Origin: Rhizobacter sp. | GTDB taxonomy: Bacteria; Pseudomonadota; Gammaproteobacteria; Burkholderiales; Burkholderiaceae_C | Direction of reading: 5' to 3' | DNA length: 5,757 nucleotides | Assembly (NCBI GenBank): GCA_025351675.1 | Contig: JANXVK010000147.1 | Span: 1 to 5,757 of the forward strand | Shown: piece by piece, positions 1 to 5,757 of the stretch | Layout of the letters: each line of letters opens with the position of its first letter | Position numbering within the stretch: position 1 is the stretch's first letter | Made by a program: the position numbers and the translations under genes | The notes under the pieces: model-generated | The model's database searches: none | Told to the model about the DNA's origin: nothing | What the model saw: the letters and a program-made list of their open reading frames with translations, nothing else

Positions 1-881
1 CACATCAGGTCGGGCGTGACTTTGAAGTGCGTCGCCGCGAACGGCGAGCCGAGCCGGCCGAAGCCGGTGATGACCTCGTCGAAGATCAGCAGGATGCCGT
101 GCTTGTCGCAGATGGCGCGCAGCCGCTCGAGGTAGCCCTTGGGCGGAATGAGCACGCCGGTCGAGCCGGCGACCGGCTCCACGATCACCGCAGCGATGGT
201 CGACGCGTCGTGCAGGGCGACGATGCGCTCGAGATCGTCTGCCAGTTCGGCGCCGTGCTCGGGCATGCCGCGCGAGAAAGCGTTTTTTGCCAGGTCGTGC
301 GTGTGGCGCATGTGGTCGACGCCACCCACCATCGTGCCGAAGCTTTTGCGGTTGCCGGCAATGCCGCCAACCGAAATGCCGCCGAAGTTGACGCCGTGAT
401 AGCCGCGCTCGCGGCCGATCAGCCGAGTGCGCTGGCCCTCGCCGCGCGCACGGTGATAGGCGATCGCCATCTTTAGCGCCGTCTCCACCGCTTCCGAGCC
501 GGAATTGGTGAAGAACACCTTGTCGAGGCCGGGTGGCGTGAGCGTCACCAGCTTTTCAGCGAGCTCGAACGCTTTCGGATGCGCCATGTTGAAAGGCGGC
601 GCGAAGTCCATTTCCGCGGCTTGTTCCGCGATGGCCTGCACGATCTTGGGTCGCGAGTGGCCGGCATTCACGCACCAGAGGCCCGCTACAGCGTCCAGCA
701 CCTGGCGACCTTCTGGCGTCCAGTAGTGCATGTCTTTCGCCTTGGCCAACATGCGCGGCGCGCTCTTGAACTGGCGGCTGGCGGTGAAAGGCATCCAGTA
801 CGCATCTAGAGAGGCGGGTGTGTTCGCTGCAAAGCTGGCAGGTACCGCCGGCGCAGTGGCAGGGTTGGGATCTTTGTGCAT
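1..881 (-). CDS. Class III aminotransferase, omega-amino acid:pyruvate type (partial)
   Basis: PLP-dependent fold-type I aminotransferase, probably moving the amino group of beta-alanine or another omega-amino acid to pyruvate, giving a semialdehyde and alanine in the cytoplasm. Translating the minus strand from the ATG at 881-879 gives 293 residues with no stop before the left edge. Visible landmarks are TNSGSEAVETALK (about 125-137, PLP phosphate loop), GYHGVN (160-165, aromatic residue stacking on PLP), VEPVAGSTGVL (234-244) and FDEVITGFGR (267-276, containing the Asp that binds the pyridine nitrogen). The catalytic Lys lies beyond the window. From memory, the N-terminal DAYWMPFTASRQF stretch and the GYHGVN and GNRKSFG stretches resemble Pseudomonas omega-amino acid:pyruvate aminotransferase. 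Relatives are about 440-450 residues, so roughly a third is missing. The start is supported by a purine-rich AAGGAAC just upstream. The family is certain; the exact substrate (beta-alanine, taurine, putrescine or GABA) is not, so no symbol is given. Confidence 0.93.
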   Translation of the reverse strand, partial: MHKDPNPATAPAVPASFAANTPASLDAYWMPFTASRQFKSAPRMLAKAKDMHYWTPEGRQVLDAVAGLWCVNAGHSRPKIVQAIAEQAAEMDFAPPFNMAHPKAFELAEKLVTLTPPGLDKVFFTNSGSEAVETALKMAIAYHRARGEGQRTRLIGRERGYHGVNFGGISVGGIAGNRKSFGTMVGGVDHMRHTHDLAKNAFSRGMPEHGAELADDLERIVALHDASTIAAVIVEPVAGSTGVLIPPKGYLERLRAICDKHGILLIFDEVITGFGRLGSPFAATHFKVTPDLM

Positions 882-885
882 GAAA

Positions 886-892
886 GTTCCTT
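886..892 (-). promoter_or_regulatory. Ribosome binding site of the aminotransferase gene
   Basis: On the minus strand AAGGAAC ends four bases before the ATG at 881. It matches the anti-Shine-Dalgarno core AAGGA and decides the start, since the reading from this ATG enters directly into the conserved family N-terminus. Confidence 0.6.
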
Positions 893-975
893 GTGCCGGC
901 GGCCGTTGCGGCGCGGCAGGGCGGAGTCTAGAAGAAGTCGTGGTGGCTTCTACCTTCCACATCATCGCGTTCGCA

Positions 976-990
976 TTTCACATGACGAAA
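976..990. promoter_or_regulatory. Candidate operator, TTTC-N7-GAAA inverted repeat
   Basis: TTTCACATGACGAAA has perfect 4-base arms around seven bases and contains a T-N11-A core with TTC/GAA arms, the general shape of a LysR-type regulator box. It lies about 95 bases upstream of the aminotransferase start and about 200 bases upstream of aceA, so it would more naturally serve the former. Short arms like these also occur by chance. Confidence 0.25.
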
Positions 991-1041
991 GTCTGCCATG
1001 CTGCAGTGCCGCAAAATTTCTCATGGTGGGAGATAAACTAC

Positions 1042-1057
1042 CGCATAGCGAAATGCG
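1042..1057. promoter_or_regulatory. Candidate operator, CGCAT-N6-ATGCG inverted repeat
   Basis: CGCAT (1042-1046) and ATGCG (1053-1057) form a perfect 5-base inverted repeat. Overlapping it, CGC-ATA-GCG (1042-1050), with partly matching flanks, is shaped like operators I associate with IclR-family repressors, the family that controls aceBA in enterics. It sits about 130-145 bases upstream of the aceA start. No regulator gene is visible in the window, so the assignment is speculative. Confidence 0.22.
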
Positions 1058-1177
1058 CTCGGAACTCATTGATTCAGATCGGTTTTCCTGAGTACGTCAA
1101 TCGCAGTTCGAGCAAGCCTTCGGGTTGGCGCGGGCGTACGCTGATGTCGAGATTTCCACTTTTTTAGCCACGACTCC

Positions 1178-1181
1178 GGAG
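1178..1181 (+). promoter_or_regulatory. Ribosome binding site of aceA
   Basis: GGAG six bases before the ATG at 1188. It selects this ATG over the in-frame TTG at 1125, which has no such site and would add 21 residues with no counterpart in the enterobacterial enzyme. Confidence 0.65.
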
Positions 1182-1187
1182 CCTTTC

Positions 1188-2486
<1,299 letters not shown>

Positions 2487-2506
2487 TCCGCCGCTGATCT
2501 GCACAT

Positions 2507-2534
2507 GGCCGCGGCGTCGGACACCGCCGCGGCC
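2507..2534 (+). terminator. Hairpin terminator-like structure after aceA
   Basis: GGCCGCGGCG (2507-2516) and CGCCGCGGCC (2525-2534) form a perfect 10-bp all-GC stem with an 8-base loop, starting 20 bases after the aceA stop. No T-tract follows (the next bases are TCGTGTAAGC), so it is not a textbook intrinsic terminator. Hairpins without a T-run are common ends of transcripts in GC-rich genomes, where they may work with Rho or protect the 3' end. Confidence 0.6.
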
Positions 2535-2552
2535 TCGTGTAAGCAAGTCAAT

Positions 2553-2571
2553 CCGGCTCGTCTCGAGCCGG
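2553..2571 (+). repeat. Perfect inverted repeat in the opgG leader
   Basis: CCGGCTCG (2553-2560), TCT, CGAGCCGG (2564-2571): perfect 8-bp arms with a 3-base loop. It could be a second terminator for aceA, an operator, or a leader hairpin of opgGH. The right arm CGAGCCGG recurs exactly at 2613-2620, so the left arm has two possible partners. Confidence 0.7.
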
Positions 2572-2639
2572 TAAATACCCGTAGAGTTCTGGCCTTGCGC
2601 TTGCAAGGGATTCGAGCCGGCCAAACCGGTAAACTCCCG
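2568..2639 (+). repeat. Short direct repeats upstream of opgG
   Basis: CCGGTAAATACCCG (2568-2581) and CCGGTAAACTCCCG (2626-2639) match at 12 of 14 bases, 58 bases apart. Each is preceded by TCGAGCCGG (2563-2571 and 2612-2620), the second copy having nine extra bases inserted between the two blocks. This looks like a degenerate duplication of a segment of about 20 bases. Its role is unknown; paired regulator sites are one possibility. Confidence 0.6.
2593..2608 (+). repeat. Small inverted repeat between the direct repeats
   Basis: CCTTGC (2593-2598) and GCAAGG (2603-2608) form a perfect 6-bp stem with a 4-base GCTT loop. It lies between the two copies of the direct repeat and would be enclosed if the left arm at 2553-2560 paired with 2613-2620. 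Confidence 0.55.
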
Positions 2640-2650
2640 CGCGATTCATC

Positions 2651-2655
2651 AAGGG
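2651..2655 (+). promoter_or_regulatory. Ribosome binding site that points to a CTG start for opgG
   Basis: AAGGG lies seven bases before CTG at 2663. It is the only good Shine-Dalgarno match near the beginning of the opgG reading frame. No ATG, GTG or TTG occurs in that frame between the in-frame TAA (2630-2632) and the signal peptide. Confidence 0.5.
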
Positions 2656-2662
2656 CCACACT

Positions 2663-4204
2663 CTGAGTTTCGTTCCTTCTCTCCTGCCAGTCTTTGTTGC
2701 ACGTCTCGCGCTGTGCGCGGCCTTCGCGTTGCCGATCGGCGCCCACGCGGTCAACATCAGGGACGTCGAAGTCAAGGCGCGCGCGCTCGCGTCCGAGAAC
2801 TTTCGTCCGCCGGCCACCAAGCTGCCGTCCGAACTTGCCGCGCTCGACTACGACGCGTTGCGCGACATCCGTTTTCGCCCCGACAAGGCCACCTGGCGCG
2901 CCGACAAGCTGCCGTTCGAGCTGATGTACTTTCACCCGGGCAAGAACTTCCCCGATCCGGTGCGCATCAATATCGCCGACACACGCGGCACGAAGCGCGT
3001 CGACTTCGATGCCGACCTGTTTGACTACGGCCGCAACAAGGTCGACCCGAAGAAGCTGCGCGGGGTCGGCCTGGCCGGCTTCCGCGTTCACTACCCGCTG
3101 AACAAGACCAGCTACAAGGACGAGGTGCTGGTGTTCCTCGGCGCGAGCTATTTCCGCGCGGTCGGCAAGGGCCAGGCCTACGGCCTGTCGGCCCGCGGGC
3201 TGGCGATCGACACGGCCGTGCCGTCGGGCGAAGACTTCGCGCGCTTCACCGAGTTCTGGGTCGACCGACCAAGTCGCGCCGATGAGGCGCTGACGATCTA
3301 CGCGCTGCTCGACGCGAAGCACCTGACCGGTGCCTACAAGTTCATCCTGACACCCGGCGCCGAGACGGTCGTGCAAGTGAGCGCGCGACTGTTCTTTCGC
3401 GAGCCCGTGACCAAGCTCGGCATCGCGCCGCTGAACAGCATGTACTTGTTCGGCGACAACCAGCCCGGCGGCCGCGACGATTACCGCCCCGAGGTGCACG
3501 ACTCCGACGGCCTGTCGGTCGCCTACGACAACGGCGACTGGATCTGGCGCCCGCTCGTCAACCCGAGGCGCCTGCTCGTCACCTCGTTCGTGGCGACCAA
3601 CCCGAAAGGCTTCGGCCTGATGCAGCGCGATCGCGCGCCGGCGAGCTACGAAGACCCGGAGGCGTTGTACGAACGCCGGCCCAGCGCCTGGATCGAACCG
3701 GTCGGCAAATGGGGCGCGGGCCGGGTCGAGCTGGTGCAGATTCCGACGCCCGACGAGACCAACGACAACATCGTCGCGTATTGGGTCCCCGACAAGTCGC
3801 CCGACCCGAAGAAGCCCTTCGACTTCGCCTACACGATGCGCTGGCAGCTGAACGGCCAGCTGCCGGTCGGAAAGGGCTGGGTCGTGCAAACGCGCCGTGG
3901 CCGCGGCTACGTCAAGCAGCCCGACGGAGATATCAACTTCATCGTCGACTTCGACGGCCCGCCGCTGCGCGATCTGAAGCCCGACGCCAAGCCCGAGCCG
4001 GTCGTCGAGCTCGGTGGCAACGCTCAGTTGCGCGAGAAGAACCTGTTCCTGAATCCGGTCACCGGCGTGTGGCGGATGACGGTGCGCGTGAAGCGCGAAG
4101 ACGCCGCCAAGCCGATCGAGATGCGCGGCAAGATTCTCGAGGGTGGACGCACGCTGACCGAGACCTGGAGCTACATCGTGCCGCCGGAGTCGGAGAAGCC
4201 ATGA
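2663..4204 (+). CDS. opgG: Glucans biosynthesis protein G (periplasmic)
   Basis: Periplasmic protein needed to make osmoregulated periplasmic glucans, beta-1,2-glucose backbones that accumulate at low osmolarity. It acts with OpgH; OpgG/OpgD proteins were recently assigned to glycoside hydrolase family GH186. From CTG 2663 the product is 513 residues (E. coli OpgG 511). Residues 1-29 form a signal peptide: hydrophobic stretch about 7-26, AHA cleavage site at 27-29, then VNIRDVEVKARALA, which aligns with the mature E. coli start FSIDDVAKQAQSLA. Conserved blocks include LGASYFRAVG (159-168), YGLSARGLAIDTAVPSG (173-189), FGDNQPGG (263-270), YRPEVHDSDGLS (274-285) and DETNDNIVAYW (364-374). Asp368 aligns with E. 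coli Asp361, which I recall as a catalytic acid. The C-terminal domain ends with ETWSYIVPPES. The first standard start codon, TTG 2729, lies inside the signal peptide, so the start is uncertain. The ATGA overlap with opgH argues for OpgG over its paralogue OpgD. Confidence 0.95.
   Translation: MSFVPSLLPVFVARLALCAAFALPIGAHAVNIRDVEVKARALASENFRPPATKLPSELAALDYDALRDIRFRPDKATWRADKLPFELMYFHPGKNFPDPVRINIADTRGTKRVDFDADLFDYGRNKVDPKKLRGVGLAGFRVHYPLNKTSYKDEVLVFLGASYFRAVGKGQAYGLSARGLAIDTAVPSGEDFARFTEFWVDRPSRADEALTIYALLDAKHLTGAYKFILTPGAETVVQVSARLFFREPVTKLGIAPLNSMYLFGDNQPGGRDDYRPEVHDSDGLSVAYDNGDWIWRPLVNPRRLLVTSFVATNPKGFGLMQRDRAPASYEDPEALYERRPSAWIEPVGKWGAGRVELVQIPTPDETNDNIVAYWVPDKSPDPKKPFDFAYTMRWQLNGQLPVGKGWVVQTRRGRGYVKQPDGDINFIVDFDGPPLRDLKPDAKPEPVVELGGNAQLREKNLFLNPVTGVWRMTVRVKREDAAKPIEMRGKILEGGRTLTETWSYIVPPESEKP
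4192..4195 (+). promoter_or_regulatory. Ribosome binding site of opgH
   Basis: GGAG (start of GGAGAAG) inside the end of opgG, five bases before the opgH ATG at 4201. Together with the four-base ATGA overlap it indicates translational coupling of the two genes. Confidence 0.65.
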
Positions 4205-5757
4205 GCGATGGCTCGCGCGCAACCGAGAGCGGCAACGCGCCGCTGCCCGCGATCCACCGCAGCTCGATGGCGTCGCAGGCCTGGGCCGGGCATCCGCTGT
4301 GGCGACCGGTGACCCGCCTGCTGAAAGGGCGCGCGCAGCGCACTTGGGACAACGGCCACGCCGACCGCCACTTCATGCTGCGCCGCGTGCTGCTGCTGGT
4401 GCTGGTCGCGCTCGGCGCGATCATCGGCACCGACTACATGATCGACATCATGCCCACGCACGGCCGTGACTGGGCCGAGCGCGGGCTGCTGGTGCTGTTC
4501 GCGATCCTGTTCGCGTGGGTTTCGGCCGGCTTCTGGACCGCCGTGCTCGGCGCGTGGGTAATGCTGCGCGGTCATGACCGGCGCGAGATCACCAACGTGC
4601 TGCGCGGCGCGGGCGGTGCGGCCCCGATCGCACCCGAGGCCCGCACTGCGATCATCATGCCGATCTGCAACGAGGATGTGGCGACCGTCTTTGCCGGCCT
4701 GCGCGCCACCTGCGAATCGCTGGCCGCGACCGACTCGGCCGCGCGTTTCGACTTCTTCGTGCTCAGCGACACCAACCGGCCCGATGCCCGCGCCGCCGAG
4801 CAGGCCGCCTGGACGCAACTGACCGGCGCGTTGCGGCAGGCCGGCGCCGATGCGCGCGTGTTCTACCGCTGGCGCCAGCACCGCACGCACCGCAAGGCCG
4901 GCAACGTGGCCGACTTCTGCCGCCGCTTCGGCGCCGATTACCGCTACATGATCGTGCTCGACGCCGACAGCGTGATGAGCGGCGACTGCCTCACCGCGCT
5001 GGTGCGCATGATGGAGGCGCGCCCCGACACCGGCATCATCCAGACCGCGCCGCGCGCCGCCGGCCATGTGACCACGCATGCGCGCATCCTGCAGTTCTGC
5101 TCGCGCGTCTACGGCCCGCTGTTCACGACCGGGCTGCACTACTGGCAGCTCGGCGAATCGCATTACTGGGGTCACAACGCGATCCTGCGCATGGCGCCGT
5201 TCATCGCGCATTGCGCGCTGCCGCCGCTGCCGGGCAAGACCTCGCTGTCGGGCGGCGTGATGTCGCACGATTTCGTCGAAGCGGCGCTGATGCGCCGCGC
5301 CGGCTGGAAGGTCTGGATCGCGCACGACCTCGACGGCAGCTACGAGCAGGTGCCGCCGAACCTGCTCGCCGAACTTGGCCGCGACCGGCGCTGGGCCCAA
5401 GGCAACCTGCAGAACTCGCGATTGCTGTTCGAGCCGGGGCTGCACCCGGTGCATCGCACGGTGTTCGTGACCGGCGTGCTCGCCTACCTGTCGTCGCCGT
5501 TCTGGCTCGCGTTTCTGGTGCTGTCGACGGTGCTGTTCGCGACCCACTCGCACTTTGTGCCGACGTACTTCACCGAGCCGTATCAGCTGTTCCCGGCGTG
5601 GCCGACCGCGAACTTCAAGCTGATGCTGACGCTGTTCGGCCTGACCGCGGTGCTGCTGCTCGCGCCAAAAGTGATCTCGCTGGTCGCGATCCTTGCGAAG
5701 GGCGACGCGAAACGCTACGGCGGATCGGCCAAGCTGCTGCTGAGCGCGCTGCTGGAG
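4201..5757 (+). CDS. opgH: Glucans biosynthesis glucosyltransferase H (partial)
   Basis: Inner-membrane family 2 glycosyltransferase that polymerises beta-1,2-linked glucose from UDP-glucose and passes it to the periplasm, where OpgG acts. The window holds 519 residues with no stop; E. coli OpgH has 847, so the C-terminal part is missing. A cytoplasmic N-terminus of about 60 residues is followed by membrane segments near 62-80 and 95-121, a cytoplasmic catalytic domain of about 300 residues, then membrane segments near 419-448 and 473-500. Catalytic motifs are IIMPICNED (151-159, nucleotide binding), FVLSDTN (186-192), the DxD motif in VLDADSVM (252-259), SHDFVEAALMRRAGW (355-369) and RDRRWAQGNLQ (394-404), the R/QxxRW signature of processive synthases. 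The ATG overlaps the opgG stop and has its own GGAG site, so it is almost certainly co-transcribed with opgG. The N-terminus is shorter than in E. coli. Confidence 0.96.
   Translation, partial: MSDGSRATESGNAPLPAIHRSSMASQAWAGHPLWRPVTRLLKGRAQRTWDNGHADRHFMLRRVLLLVLVALGAIIGTDYMIDIMPTHGRDWAERGLLVLFAILFAWVSAGFWTAVLGAWVMLRGHDRREITNVLRGAGGAAPIAPEARTAIIMPICNEDVATVFAGLRATCESLAATDSAARFDFFVLSDTNRPDARAAEQAAWTQLTGALRQAGADARVFYRWRQHRTHRKAGNVADFCRRFGADYRYMIVLDADSVMSGDCLTALVRMMEARPDTGIIQTAPRAAGHVTTHARILQFCSRVYGPLFTTGLHYWQLGESHYWGHNAILRMAPFIAHCALPPLPGKTSLSGGVMSHDFVEAALMRRAGWKVWIAHDLDGSYEQVPPNLLAELGRDRRWAQGNLQNSRLLFEPGLHPVHRTVFVTGVLAYLSSPFWLAFLVLSTVLFATHSHFVPTYFTEPYQLFPAWPTANFKLMLTLFGLTAVLLLAPKVISLVAILAKGDAKRYGGSAKLLLSALLE

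Larger units (their letters stand above)
882..1187. promoter_or_regulatory. Divergent intergenic region between the aminotransferase gene and aceA
   Basis: This 306-base stretch separates two divergently transcribed genes and must hold both promoters. I see no credible gene here: the plus-strand open frames lack Shine-Dalgarno sites and have no recognisable protein features. Bases of about 960-1110 are visibly richer in A and T than the flanking genes, as expected of a control region. No clean sigma-70 promoter stands out. On the minus strand TAGACT (930-925) matches four of six bases of a -10 box, 44 bases before the aminotransferase ATG, but no good -35 accompanies it. On the plus strand GATAAA (1032-1037) is another weak -10 candidate. 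Two small inverted repeats are listed separately. Confidence 0.6.

Noticed and set aside
730..1167. Plus-strand open frame spanning the aminotransferase start and the intergenic region
   Set aside because: Its first 150 bases are antisense to the aminotransferase coding region and the rest crosses the AT-richer control region. There is no Shine-Dalgarno site or protein feature.
1125..1187. In-frame TTG start extending aceA by 21 residues
   Set aside because: No ribosome binding site before the TTG, and the added residues have no counterpart in E. coli AceA. The ATG at 1188 has GGAG six bases upstream and gives the family length.
2661..2666. CTC-TGA as a programmed frameshift joining the 53-codon frame to opgG
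   Set aside because: A +1 shift of the prfB type would enter the wrong frame. Reaching the opgG frame needs a -1 shift and there is no slippery sequence.
2705..2719. Possible lipobox (Leu-Ala-Leu-Cys) in the OpgG signal peptide
   Set aside because: The residue before Cys is Leu rather than Gly, Ala or Ser, and the AHA site downstream aligns with the E. coli OpgG cleavage site, so signal peptidase I is more likely.
2729..2731. TTG as the start of opgG
   Set aside because: It falls inside the signal peptide and would leave only seven residues before the AHA cleavage site, removing the hydrophobic core needed for export.
4171..5553. 460-codon open frame on the minus strand opposite opgH
   Set aside because: Antisense to opgH. 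The product is rich in Arg, His, Gln and Ala with no recognisable domain.

Overview
This is a very GC-rich window whose codon third positions are mostly G or C. It carries four protein genes, two of them cut by the window edges, and reads as ordinary core chromosome from a betaproteobacterium. A Burkholderiales member is likely, judging by the compact 432-residue isocitrate lyase, the opgGH pair and the style of the class III aminotransferase. That assignment is inference from gene style and base composition, not from a marker gene. I see no mobile element, phage gene, CRISPR array, rRNA or tRNA.

Layout: (1) 1-881, minus strand: N-terminal two thirds of a PLP-dependent class III aminotransferase of the omega-amino acid:pyruvate (beta-alanine:pyruvate) type, running off the left edge. 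(2) 882-1187: a 306-base divergent intergenic region, less GC-rich in its middle, with two small inverted repeats that could be operators. (3) 1188-2486, plus strand: a complete aceA (isocitrate lyase), followed by a strong 10-bp hairpin at 2507-2534. (4) 2535-2662: a short spacer unusually rich in inverted and direct repeats. (5) 2663-4204, plus strand: opgG, the periplasmic glucan biosynthesis protein. It has a clear signal peptide but no ATG, GTG or TTG upstream of that peptide; the best start is a CTG preceded by AAGGG. (6) 4201-5757, plus strand: opgH, the inner-membrane glucosyltransferase, overlapping opgG by ATGA and cut by the right edge.

The genes fall into two functional blocks. 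The aminotransferase makes semialdehydes that can end as acetyl-CoA, and isocitrate lyase opens the glyoxylate shunt needed to grow on acetyl-CoA, so the divergent pair is metabolically coherent. opgG and opgH form a translationally coupled operon for osmoregulated periplasmic glucans: OpgH polymerises beta-1,2-glucose across the inner membrane and OpgG processes the glucan in the periplasm.

I found no convincing undescribed system. The points most worth a second look are the missing canonical start of opgG and the mutually exclusive hairpins just upstream of it.
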